Counted from the stretch's first letter, positions 46,638 to 57,191 are shown. The stretch is 64,000 bases of DNA from Xiphydria camelus (GCA_963678675.1 OY783201.1:17291769-17355768), one strand, 5' to 3'. The notes: generated by a model not told the origin, from the sequence alone. A program made the numbers and translations.

Positions 46638-47346
46638 TCTCTCTATTATATAAAATAGTTTTCGAATAAATGCGTATACAAAACCGTGTCGCCATAAACC
46701 CCGGCGACTTCGAAACGGATGCGCGAAGCACGGACGATTGTTGGAGGAGGAGGAGGAGGAGGAGGAGGTCAAGGACGACGACGTCGAGGACGGCGACAAC
46801 GAGGATGGCGACGACAAGAACAACGACGATGAGGACGGCGACGATGAGAACAATAACGACGAGGACGGCGACGATGAGGACGGCGATGACGAGAACAACG
46901 ACGACGACGATGACGACGAGGACGAGGACCAGGACGACGACGACGAGGACGGCGACGACGAGGACGACGACGACGACGATGAGGACGGCGACGACGAGGA
47001 CGGCGAGGACGAGGACGGCGAGTACGGCGACGATGGTAACAACGACGACGAGGACGGCGACGACAAGGATGGCGATGATGAGGACGGCGACGATGAGAAC
47101 AATAACGACGAGGACGGCGACGATGAGGACGGCGATGACGAGAACAACGACGACGACGATGACGACGAGGACGAGGACCAGGACGACGACGACGAGGACG
47201 GCGACGACGAGGACGACGACGACGACGATGAGGACGGCGACGACGAGGACGGCGAGGACGAGGACGGCAAGGACGAGGACGACGAGGACGGCGACGATGG
47301 TAACAACGACGACGAGGACGGCGACGACAAGGATGGCGATGATGAG

Positions 47347-47393
<47 letters not shown>

Positions 47394-47789
47394 CGAGGAC
47401 GACGAGGACGACGAGGACAACGACGACAAGGACGGCGGCGATGAGGACGGTGACGATGAGAACAACAACGACGATGATGTCGGTGACGACGAGGACGACG
47501 TCGAGAACGGCGACTACGAGGACGGCGAGGACGGCGAGGACGAGGACGGCGACGACGAGGACGTCGATGACGAGGATGACGACGACGAGGACGACGACGA
47601 CGACGATGACGACGACGAGGACGGCAATGACAAGGACGGCGAGGATGGCGACGACGACGTATTGAACGGAGATGACAGCAACGACGTGATACTGCTGCAA
47701 AAGCTTGGGGGTGCTCCGCTATAGTGGCGCAGGGACAATAGCCCTCCGGGGGTTGACGAGCGAAGCGAGTAAGGGGCGAAGCCCCCTAG
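46638..47789 (+). mobile_element. Non-autonomous Helitron with recognisable 5' and 3' ends
   Basis: The 5' end reads TCTCTCTATTATATAAAA after a host A. The 3' end has the hairpin GGGGC-GAA-GCCCC immediately followed by CTAG (47786-47789) and then a host T. These are the hallmarks of Helitrons, which insert between A and T without target duplication. The 1.15-kb interior has no Rep/helicase and is almost filled by a GAC/GAG/GGC satellite. Confidence 0.85.
46738..47690 (+). repeat. Acidic-codon satellite inside the Helitron
   Basis: Imperfect GAC/GAG/GAT/GGC trinucleotide array, about 950 bp. It has a higher-order duplication of 249 bp: GATGAGAACAATAACGAC at 46843-46860 recurs at 47092-47109, with a long identical continuation. 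Because it lacks T-starting stop triplets, several frames on both strands stay open (Asp/Glu-rich, Thr/Arg-rich, Ser-rich, Val-rich). There is no ATG-led gene structure, so I treat it as satellite and not as a protein gene. Confidence 0.85.
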
Positions 47790-47897
47790 TAATTATAAAA
47801 TCTTATTTATTCGAGCTCTTTCTTATTGACTGGAAAAGCAACGTACGTTTGTTCATCAAACTTCATATGAATACCAATGGTAATAATTTGTTAATCA

Positions 47898-48007
47898 CAG
47901 GAGCGTGCAGCAGATGAGGACTCGAGGATACCGACCGATCAACGAAATTAAGCAGTAAAAAGTGCGGACAGTAGTTGGATGGGAGACCGCTCACGATGAA
48001 AAGATAT
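47898..48007 (+). mobile_element. 5S rRNA-derived SINE-like repeat, copy 2
   Basis: CAGGAGCGTGCAGCAGATGA, then ACCGACCGATCAACGAAATT, AAGCAG, and AGTTGGATGGGAGACCGC. The last two correspond to the 5S A-box and C-box regions. Same chimeric sequence as 23695-23803 (minus). Confidence 0.75.
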
Positions 48008-48540
48008 ACGAATAAAATTGTTAAAATCGTAAAAGCCATTACATTATCAGTATTATTACAGGCTATTAAGAATTTCTCACTACTCTAACTATAAATATCT
48101 CCAGTGGCCACATAAATATTTTGACAGTTCAATTTGATAGTTGCTATTAATTGATTAATATCGTTACTAATTAATTAAATATTATTATTAATTAATTAAT
48201 AAAAATCAATATACCAATGAACCTAATTTTCATTCCCAAAATAATAATAATAATATGCAGGGATTGGATATTAGGGGTTATGGCGTTCAAATGAAGTTCA
48301 AAATTTACCCCTACTTTGAAGCTAAAAGTGGAATATACGGAAATTTCTCCCATCTTTAGCTTCAAAGTAGAAGCAAAATAATATAGAGCGAGAACCTGCT
48401 TTGGATGCCTTAGCTTTTACTTAATGGAGAGGCTGTGGCCATCAAAATAGGCGCAAAATTTCGACTCGTGTAATGAATGTGATAATGAATATAATCGTAT
48501 AAAGATATTATTGACATGCAAATTGTAGAAGACAATGATA
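48008..48540. other. No gene recognised
   Basis: AT-rich. A small inverted pair CTACTTTGAAGCTAAA / TTTAGCTTCAAAGTAG occurs at 48312-48370. The block GGCCATCAAAATAGG near 48438 is the inverse of the tandem unit at 45985. Confidence 0.45.
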
Positions 48541-48575
48541 AAATATAGACTGCAGATATAGATGAAAACTTACAA

Positions 48576-49269
48576 GTGTGCACAAAAGATTTTGAAGAAA
48601 TATCTCACAATTATAAAGCAAAAGCTGTAGAATTCTGGAGAAGTGGAACTACAAAAAATCTTGCATTAAGAACTATACAAAATAGGTTCCGGAAAGTTCA
48701 ATCGATAACCCAATTAAAATGCTGGGCACATACGCTAAATAAAGGAGGAACTTGTAGAGAAAAAATAGGAAGAATCTCTACATTTGTTTTGGAAAATTTA
48801 AAAAGTGCTATTGATGCCGGTCATATTATACATGACAGAGATTTGCAAAAATGGGCTTTACAGGCGCAAAAAGATATCGGAAATGAATATTTACGTTTCA
48901 AAGCTTCACATCAGTGGGTACATAATTTTTAAAAAGCCCATAGAATTGTGAGCAGAAAAATAAATAAATTCGTTACTAAAAAACGCTTGAAGGTGCTGAC
49001 TATTTACAAAGAAAAGCTGATGCTTTTGTAGCTGAAACTAAAGAAGTAATTCAAGAGAAAGGTAGAGAGAACGTTTTTAATTCAGATCAGAGTGGGTTTC
49101 AGTTAGAAATACATTCTAGACGGACTTTAGCAGTTGAAGGACAAAAACAAATTCAATGTTTAGTACAGTCTATTACTTCAACGACCCACAGTTACACCAT
49201 TCAGCCAATGGTATCAGGTGATGGAAAGCTCATGTCACCACTTTTTATTGTACTGATTTTTTTTTTTTA
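48576..49269 (+). pseudogene. pogo/Tc1-superfamily DDE transposase fragment
   Basis: The first open frame (48576-48932) encodes KAVEFWRSGTTKNLALRTIQ and LQKWALQAQKDIG, a helix-turn-helix / CENP-B-like DNA-binding region. After a stop and a frameshift a second frame (about 48987-49269) encodes ENVFNSDQSGFQLEIHS and TTHSYTIQPMVSGDGKLMSP, matching the start of a DDE domain; the Asp of NSDQSGF is the likely first catalytic Asp. It ends at a T-run after SPLFIVL, so the second and third catalytic residues are absent. Confidence 0.75.
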
Positions 49270-49985
49270 AATTAGCCCCAAAAAATGTATAAAGTTGTTA
49301 AACAATTTTTTAAGTGTTATAATTAATCGGAACACCTCCAATTCTTTTCTCATTTTTTTCTTTGGAATGTCCTTAATATCATAATTTTTCCAATTTCATC
49401 GGAAGTGTACCCCACTGAAAAATATTAACAAATGTACACGGCTCATCACCTACCTTCTATATATATAAGCCGAAGCGCACTGCACAGCGACTGCGTACAC
49501 GCCATTTCGTGTTAATAAGTAGGTGTGAACGACTGTTAGCAAGTTGGAGACTTCGTGAGTCGGCTATTTAATTATCGCCTTGTTTTATTTCTGCCGTTGT
49601 ATCTGATTTTTTTTTCAAAGGACTAATAGTAATACCTCTCCTTCGGTAGATTTTAAAGCTCCCCAACATTCCAAGAAGTCAGCCCTGAGACCGTCTTTCG
49701 GAATTAATTCTATTACTAAATTTTCAGTAAGTCATTTCACTCTGTGAGTGACGTATTAATCTTTCCACCTAACAATCAGTGGGAAAGGTTACAATAGGAA
49801 AATATACCATTACCGTAAAACTGCATAACTGTCCATTCTCTAGATCGTAAATAGTAATGAGCATCACGTGCGATTTTTTAAATTTAGTAATACATTTTTG
49901 GACGATTTAATAAAACAACCGCGCACTATCGGCCTTGTAATATTGTAGTTCAATACGATCGATTAAAATTGATTTCGGTGCATAA
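49270..49985. other. No gene recognised
   Basis: AT-rich spacer before the left arm of the next long-TIR element. Confidence 0.4.
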
Positions 49986-49989
49986 AAAT

Positions 49990-52410
49990 AAACAGGGAAA
50001 GTAGTCCAGTCGTGAGGTATTTTGAGGTCGAAAAAACTCCTACAAAATGTTTTATTGGCTGAATCTGTTCTTTGAAAGGTCAATATGTAGAAATAGAAAA
50101 ATAATACTCGAACTCGTCCCGGAACCGATTGTTTAAACAAGTGAAGTGGACACTTTTTAGGTTTTTTACGAATAACTCGAAAAATATCAATTTTAGAATA
50201 AAAATAGTTATTATCAATTTTATTTCTTGATAAATTTTCTATAAAAACGTTTCTACACTTTTTTACACCCGAACAATAGTTTACGAGATACGGCTCTCGA
50301 ATTGCGTGAAACTTTGTGGGGCTTCCGTATTTTTAAGTAATATACACATTCAGGTTTTATCAACGTCCATATGAAGCAGTAAAATTTATTATAATATAAA
50401 ACAGGCAGAACCTTTTGATTTTTAATTAGAAATTAATCTGAAGCAAAAAATTTGGAAACATGAAGAATAAGTACTTTTTTTTGTTAAAAATACATTTAAA
50501 TCGGTTAAATAAATCTGTTGTTACATATTTCAAATTTTTCTTCTTTTGGGAGCTGGTGAACGAAGGTTTGAACCAGAATCACTCTCATCTGTACTTGCTT
50601 CTTCTTCTTCTATTTCCACGGAAAGGAATTGTTCAACATCGATGTCTATCAACTCATCGATTTCTTCTTCAATGTCAATATTGTTATCAGTATTAGAGCA
50701 GCTTTTCCCTTGGCAATTTAGACAGATCATGGAACAGTGCAGCCCAACTTTGCGGCAGCTACAGTTGCCTGTACAGCCTTTAAGACATTTACAGCAAATG
50801 GTTTGTAATAATTCTTCTGAGGCAGCAGGAGAAGTGGTGGTACAGGGTAGTAAGCTATTCACTGTTTGTCTCCAATCCCAATCGACAGGATTCAAATTAT
50901 TACCACTCCAGCTTTGGATTTGGTGATATACCCGGAGAGCATGTAGCCTTGTAGCATCTCGAGTTGGAGGTAAAGATGCCAAATTAAATGAATTTTTGGT
51001 GGAAGCTTTGCGAAACACTGAAACCGAAATTGATCCAAATACATTAGAGTGTTTTTTTTGGCTCCATATAAAGCCAAAATGAATTTTTGAGCTGCAAAAT
51101 CGAGGTGATCGGGATGTGTACAAAAAAATTGTGAGATAATTTTCTGCAGATCATTATCACTTTCTAATAACTTGACGTATTTTGTTTTACCCATTCGAAA
51201 AAATGCTAAAGTTGTGTTACAACCACTGAAAGCGTGAAAGAACAGTAGGAACTTGCGAATCGATTGAAATTGAAAACTTTCAGTTGTATATAATTTCTCT
51301 TGAGCTTTTCCTTTACTCGGTTTTAAGAAGTAGATATTTTCATGAACAGGGTCAAGCCCTCTCATAAGAACTAATAAATCGATGTCTTCACCAACAATTA
51401 TCACAGCTACGTAATTTTGTGCTATTTCTTTAGCAGAAGTAACTATCAAACTATCTGCATCTTCGTATGCTTGTTTGGTAGTAAAACCCGCACTGCCGAG
51501 TTTATCATTCAATGCTGTAATGAGTCTGCTTTTATTAGTGTCATAACTCAAAAATGTATTTTGTGAAATCGTCACTTTCATTGTTAAATCAAATATAAGA
51601 TCCACCGAGGTTTGTTTCTGCTGCCTTCTCAATCGTTCAGCGTATTTCTTGCTTTTCATACAGGCATCATGTGGGTTTCCATCGAAGACAATAATTATGC
51701 TGTGAGGTTGAAAATGCCTTTGCATGTATTGCACATACTTATTCGTGATTTCTTCGAAAGTTTTATTCTGTTGCCATAGTACCCGATGAAGAAAGTATCC
51801 ACCATCCACAACATGTATCGTTTTATTAACTGGTAATTGAGTATTGGATGGTGTGAAATATTCGTATAAAGTAGACTTCTTTGTTTTGCGCATACCTAAT
51901 TCATCAAACAATGATAAAGGATACGGTGCCAATTCATAGTCAAACTCTAAATCCTACGTTCCTTCAATATACCTGGCAGGTCAGAAACATGAATTTAGTC
52001 ATGGAAAAATGTAGCGGAGGTATCTTGTTAAAACCATATAATAAAATATTTAGCATAGAGCGTCGGATATTGCAGTGCTACCATGACTACTCGCATCTCG
52101 GGGCTGTATCTCGTATAGTTCGTACGTAAAAAAGTGTACAGAGTTTTTTGTAGAAAATTTATAATAGAGCAAAATTGATAATAACTATTTTTATTCTAAA
52201 ATTGATATTTTTCGAGTTATTCATAAAAAACCTAAGAAGCGTCCATTTCACTTGTTTAAACAATCGGTTCCGGGACGAGTTCGAATATTATTTTTTTGTT
52301 TATTAATATTGACCCCTTAAAGAACTGATTAAGACAATAAAACCTTTTGTAGCAATTTTTTCGTGATTTCTATGTTTTTTTGCTCTGACGCCTGGACTAA
52401 AGAGATATTT
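49990..52410 (-). mobile_element. Long-TIR element encoding a PIN/FEN1-like nuclease (element 1)
   Basis: Inverted arms of about 300 bp: about 49990-50305 and 52100-52410. Landmarks: CTTGTTTAAACAATCGGTTC / GAACCGATTGTTTAAACAAG and ATTTTTCGAGTTATTC / GAATAACTCGAAAAAT. The arms are moderately diverged. The only gene, on the minus strand, lies between them. No transposase of a known class is present. Element 2 (52826-56356) has the same architecture and a related gene. Confidence 0.75.
50530..51932 (-). pseudogene. PIN/FEN1-like nuclease with Cys-rich tail, one frameshift
   Basis: Two overlapping frames (51932-50892, then 51123-50530) make one protein of about 500 residues with a one-base frameshift near 51000, between QCFAK and ASTKNSFNLASLPPT. 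The first part shows spaced acidic motifs of a PIN/XPG-like nuclease: VVDGGYFLHRVLW (Asp about 43), VFDGN (84), EDADSLIV (158-160), GEDIDLLVL (182-185). The HAFSGCNTT motif has Asn where related proteins have Asp (GCDTT). Then come LPPTRDATRLHALRVYHQIQ and DWDWR. A Cys-rich CXC/tesmin-like block (CCKCLKGC, CSCRKVGLHC, CLNCQGKSC) is followed by an acidic stretch and a basic end (APKRRKI). I remember such proteins only as uncharacterised invertebrate proteins; biochemical activity is inferred. No ATG precedes 51932; Met at about 51893 is a likely start. Confidence 0.78.
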
Positions 52411-52825
52411 CGGGACTATGTACTGATTGATTTCTGCCAATTTTGCCAACATACAATAATGTTGAAAGACGCTCCTTAAAATACCATTCCCTTTCGAGTC
52501 TGAACTAGTCTAAATAGTTTTGCCGTGTCCCTAATGTTCGCTCTTTTGCATGAGAGTTGTGTTTCGTTTCTAGTAGAGTTTAGTTGAAGATCGGTCCCTT
52601 TTCGAGTTTTCTGTGAACCCTGTGGCTCTCTGGCGTTTCGTAATGCCTAGCGCCCAAGTTTTTTAGTCTTGAGCGGACCGACACGGCGAAGGTGTGTATT
52701 TCCTGCAGGGAAGAAGATTTCGCGTCACGATATATTACTTTCAACAAATACATCACAAAAAGTTAGTACTTTCAATATTATATTGGATATCTTGAAGTAA
52801 ATATGCACGAAACGTATAAGAATAT
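52411..52825. other. Spacer between the two PIN-nuclease elements
   Basis: No gene or clear repeat. Confidence 0.4.
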
Positions 52826-53165
52826 TTTAGTTCAGGGAAATAAGACTTCCTCTGCGGAATAAGAGAAAGCAAGCTGGATTTTTGCAGAGATCTCCGTTTT
52901 GATGTTCTAATGAAGCACCAAAAAGTCTCATATACTCACCCTTGTGCGTCTCGAGATATCAAAGGTCAAAGGTCATGAAAATCAGTTTTTTGCGAAAATC
53001 TCGCTTCCGGTTAGTCTGATGTCTTAAGAAGTTTTAACAAAATTTACGTAAAACAGCATTCTCTACAAGTTTAATTCTATACATTTTTTTCTACGATCAA
53101 CCGTTTTCGAGATATAGCGTGAAGAAGCGGGAGCGCGCATTTTTGAATAGGTAATACTGTATATA

Positions 53166-53400
53166 CTGCCCAACTATGGAAAAAGGCAGTAACTAGCAAA
53201 ACGAATCGAAGTGCGTTTCTTGATACCATTGAATATCTTGAATTACTTTGTACCCAAATTTTGTACCCTTTCGTAGTGTTAAAGGTAGATTTTGTTAGTA
53301 ATCTGTCTTGGAAACCCTTCGGCAAAAGGCATCGAAGTTAAAGTTGATTTTCCACAAATTTGTCGGTTAGCAATTACTGCCTTTCTCCATAGTTGGGCAG
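53166..53400. mobile_element. 235-bp MITE with TATA duplication
   Basis: TIR CTGCCCAACTATGGA...CCATAGTTGGGCAG, with TATA at 53162-53165 and 53401-53404. The other arm of element 2 carries the uninterrupted site (AGCAGTATATACAG, about 56004-56017). Confidence 0.88.
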
Positions 53401-53639
53401 TATACTGCTTAGCTATAACTATAAATGCACTTTTCTTAGTAGTTATACTAAAAAATCGAATTCCTATTATTATTTCAGTTAAAAGTTTGTTCATTTATAA
53501 AAAGAATATAATAAATAATTAATAACAAAAAATGCATCCTTTTCTGCACCACTTTTGAAGTAGAATGCAAGGCGCATTTTTTTAGACATGGTTTCTGAAC
53601 AGTAACCGATTCACGTATTTCGCAATTGCCAGCGTGCTT

Positions 53640-53780
53640 TATGTTTCCTCTTCTTCGTCCTCGTCTTCCTCAGGTTCCTCAAGTAGTTCTACCACAATAT
53701 TGTTTTCATCATCACACGCTTCCGCTGTATCTAATTGCAAAATCTCTTCAGGCTCATGGCCACTGAAGTCTTCAATCTAA
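53640..53780 (-). pseudogene. Inverted copy of nuclease C-terminus in the left arm
   Basis: On the minus strand this encodes EDFSGHEPEEILQLDTAEA, then an acidic run (EEPEEDEDEEEET) and a stop, without interruption. The right-arm version in the main gene (about 55566-55692) has a small deletion that introduces an early stop, so the left-arm copy keeps the better version of the C-terminus. Confidence 0.8.
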
Positions 53781-53789
53781 GTTCTAACA

Positions 53790-55692
53790 TAATTGTTATA
53801 TTTGACGGTTAGTCAGACAATTCTAAAAATATAAAAGCAATGGAGCAATTAAGACGAACTACTGCACTGTCTACATCTTATGAAGTTCGCTTTGATGCAA
53901 CAATGAATGTGCCAATCAGCCAAGAAAAGTTCTTATCAAACCGATGCAACAAAAACATTTTTATTGAAATGCTTATTGAACAACTACAAGCTGCTAACAT
54001 CGCTACAATATAAGCCAAGGATGATGCGGATGTCCTAATCATCGAAACAGCCATCGAAGTATCGGAAAGAGAAAGAACCGCCGTCATCAATAGAGAAGAC
54101 ATTGATTTGCTTGTTCTTTTAGGGGGGGGGGGTCTAAAAATCAATTTTTTAAATTGCCTTTTCTTATAGTAAAACATTTAAAGAATGTTGCTTCCAAATT
54201 TCAAGTCAATCGGAGCAGAACTCTCAGTCATAGATCTTTAAGTCTCCGCTCCTCTAATACTGCGGAGCAGTAAGAACTCGGCGCTTTAAACGCTTGTTTC
54301 TCGAGAGAGAAACCAAGTTTTAAAAGTCCGTGGACATCGTCATTTAAAAACTACTGCCCCGATTCTTTTCCAATTTTGTACACACTTTCTACATAAAAAA
54401 TACCATACCCCTACGTTTTTCTTTTTCTTTTTTTGTTGCATTAAGGTGGTTTTACAGCAACAAAATGACTGATTTTTTCGTGAAAAATCGCAATTTTTAC
54501 TTCAAACAACCACCAAAAATTTAAAAATGGAAAAAAAATTAAAGAAAAACGTAGAGGTCTAGAAAAACATCTGTTTTTTAACTAAATTGCTTTGATTTTT
54601 TGATTTGAGATAGTTCTACACGGAAATATAGTGTCCACCGCAAATCATCTTTTCTAAAACGCGTCCTCGAAAATGCTTCGTCACCGGCTTATTTCTCAAT
54701 ATTTTTCTACAAAAAAATTACAAAATGTTCGAATGATGCTTTGTAATATGCGAAACATTAGAATATATCTGCTTCAACAATAGCTCTTAAAAAAATTCGT
54801 AAAAATAGAGTTATTTTCCACGCGTTAGACCCTACCCCCCCCCCCCCCCCCCCTCTTAATAGGACGAACTCAGTCACATCAGCGACAAATTTTCGTAAAG
54901 AAAATTGGCAAGGGTACTACATCAACACCAATTTATTCATCTAAAAGTTTCGACAAATATCCTCTTTGCAAAGAACATATTTTGTTTTTGCCTGCCTTCA
55001 CTGAATGCGACCCTACCTCTGCACTATTCAATAAAGGAAAACTTCAGATTATGAAAATGTTTGAGAAACATCCCAATTTGAATCGCTCGGCTCAGATATT
55101 TCAAGAAGAAAACTGCCCGCCAGATACATTATTTGAAAACGGAAAGCGTTTTCTATTAGCCATGTATAGTGCTCCAAAAGAAGAAGTAAACATTGATAAC
55201 TTTAGGTATACCCATTTCATCAAATCAACACGATTTAATAAACTAGTTAATTTGTCATCTCTTCCACCTATCAGTGAAGCAGTTCAACAGCATATCTACC
55301 GGGTCTACTACCAAATACAGATTTGGCTAGGAAAAAATCTACAACCCGAAGAATGGGGTTGGGATATAAAAAACGAGATGCTCTAGAGCCGAAAACAACA
55401 CTATTGCCACCTGCCCCAGATGAACTATTAAACACAATCTTCTGCAATTGTAAAAAAAGGATGTGGTGCGCAGTGTGGATGTAGAAAAGTAGGACTACCA
55501 TGCTATACAGTTTGTGGTTAGTGTCACGGACAGGCATGCCTGAATCCTTCCTCAGAATTGCAAGACATTGAAAACTTCAGTGGCCATGAGCCTGAAGAGA
55601 TTTTGCAATTAGATACAGCGGAAGCGTATGACGATGAAGACAAAACTACTTAAGGAACCTGAAGAAGACGAGGACGAAGAAGAGGAAACATA
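53790..55692 (+). pseudogene. PIN/FEN1-like nuclease, second copy, truncated and interrupted
   Basis: Homologous to the gene at 50530-51932. Starts without an N-terminus at IVIFDG, followed by TAG at 53810-53812. It continues VPISQEKFLSNRCNKNIF, KDDADVLIIETAI and REDIDLLVLL. Then about 740 bp of foreign sequence (54122-54863) interrupts it. It resumes at GRTQSHQRQIF and reads FLPAFTECDPTSALFNKGK, SSLPPISEAVQQHIYRVYYQ, WGWD, then after a stop and shift GCGAQCGCRKVGLPC and CHGQACLN, and the acidic end. Here the ECDPTSA Asp is kept (Asn in element 1), while the GEDID Gly is Arg. The gene is clearly dead. Confidence 0.8.
54122..54863. mobile_element. Insertion in the nuclease gene bounded by G-run and C-run
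   Basis: Begins with ten G followed by TCTAAAAATC and ends ...TTAGACCCTA followed by a long C-run, consistent with inverted termini GGGGGGGTCTAA-type. It separates LLVLL from GRTQSHQRQIF of the nuclease frame. The interior is AT-rich with no gene. Confidence 0.6.
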
Positions 55693-56356
55693 AAGCACGC
55701 CGGCAACTGCGAAAGACGTGAATCGGTTACTGTTCAGAAACTTTGGTTAATATCGAAAACATGGATTAGGCCAGTAGGGTAAACATGGATTAGGGTAGTA
55801 GGTACATGTGGTTGTAGTAACATATCTTAAAAAAACGCGCCTTCCATTGTACTTCAAAAGTAGTGCGGAAAAGGATGCATTATTTGTTATGAATTATTTT
55901 TATATTTTTTTTATAAATGAACAAACTTTTAATTGAAACAATAATAGGAATTCAATTTTTTAGTAACTACTAAGAAAAGTGCATTTATAGTTATAGCTAA
56001 GCAGTATATACAGTATTACCTATTCAAAAATGCGCGCTCCCGCTTCTTCACGGTATATCTCGAAAACGGTTGATCGTACAAAAAATGTATATAATCAAAC
56101 TTGTAGAGAATACTGTTTTACGTAAATTTTGTTCAAACTTCTTAAGATATCAGACTAGCCGGAAGCGAGATTTTCGCAAAAACTGATTTTCATGACCTTT
56201 GACCTTCGATATCTCGAGACGCACAAGGGTGAGCATTTGAGACTTTTTGATGCTTCATTAGAATATCAAAACGAAGATCTCTGCAAAAATTTAGCTTGCT
56301 TTCTCTCATTCCGCACACAGATAGGGTTTTTATATACCTTATTTCCCTGGACTAAC

Positions 56357-57172
56357 TTGTTACGCGTCGTTATCACTTCACTTATATTCCCAGCATAGCT
56401 CGGTCGTTCGCAAGAGCCTCTTCGATGTCCCGGAGCTCCCGAGGCGGCTTCTCGCGAGGGTCGCTCGTCCGGTGTCTCTCTGCTGGCCTTTGCGGTTCTT
56501 CGTCAACCGACGCTACGTAGTGGCGGCCATGATGGCGTTCGTGCCACGAGGGAACTCGACACGGCAGACTTCGTAATCGTCAAATAACTCCTAAACGCCG
56601 GCCTCGCCGCACTTCCACTTCACTCAGTGATGCTTCGCACTGCTCCGCGAACACCACCATGCACTTTTTATCGCACTCACTCGTGAAAAACCCGACTAAA
56701 GTTCCGAATTTTGCAGGAGCGATCCGCCACACGTTGCACTGCTCGACCACCTAACCTTTAAATTTAATTACGAACACGTTCCCTGCGTATTAAAATGATT
56801 GAATTAACCCCTGTACTAAAATCTTGAAATTTTCGTAAAACTATGTTGGCGTGCCGCGGGAGCCGCGTGATCCTCCCAGGGGACACAGCCACCTCACGCG
56901 AGAGCCGCTTGTTCCGCAGCGAACGTGTTAACAATTTTGTGAAGACAGTGAAGTTACCGATATTCATGGTCGGTAAATGTATGATGTGTGCATGTCGAAA
57001 AGGCACGGTGTCTGCACTGAGTGTAAACACTGTGTCTTCACGCCGTGAACCACTAAGTGTGTCCACTGTGTAGCCACAGTGCTTTTAGCTTGTGTACGCC
57101 ACGCGATCATGCCACGGTGAGACCACACTGATGCCACTACGTGGCAGCACTGCGTGCGGCTAGCGTGTGAAT
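56357..57172. other. GC-richer region, no gene recognised
   Basis: 56400-56760 is GC-rich without a supported reading frame. From about 57020, CACTGTG-type repeats appear that belong to the right end of a CCCCGATAGC-type element. Confidence 0.4.
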
Positions 57173-57191
57173 CCACGCTTTGCTATCGGGG
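57020..57191. mobile_element. Lone right end of a CCCCGATAGC-type element
   Basis: Ends CACGCTTTGCTATCGGGG, as in the elements ending at 6572 and 40816, and is preceded by CACTGTG and CCACAGTG subterminal repeats. The matching left end was not found nearby. Confidence 0.6.

Larger units (their letters stand above)
52826..56356 (+). mobile_element. Long-TIR element encoding a PIN/FEN1-like nuclease (element 2)
   Basis: Outer ends AGTTCAGGGAAATAAG and CTTATTTCCCTGGACT. Left arm about 52826-53780 (carrying a nested 235-bp MITE); right arm about 55560-56356. Landmarks: GATATCTCGAGACGCACAAG / GCGTCTCGAGATATC and AAAATGCGCGCTCCCGCTTC. The inner ends of both arms contain the 3' end of the nuclease gene, so that end is present twice in opposite orientations. 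Confidence 0.82.

Noticed and set aside
46600..47724. Long open frames on both strands (up to 366 codons) as a real acidic or Val/Ser-rich protein
   Set aside because: They come from a stop-free trinucleotide satellite. There is no ATG-led structure or recognisable domain, and the array lies within Helitron ends.
47750..47789. Bacterial-looking GCGAAGCGAGTAAGGGGCGA motif as contamination or horizontal transfer
   Set aside because: Hairpin plus CTAG and a flanking T fit a Helitron 3' terminus, with a matching 5' end at 46638. No bacterial genes nearby.
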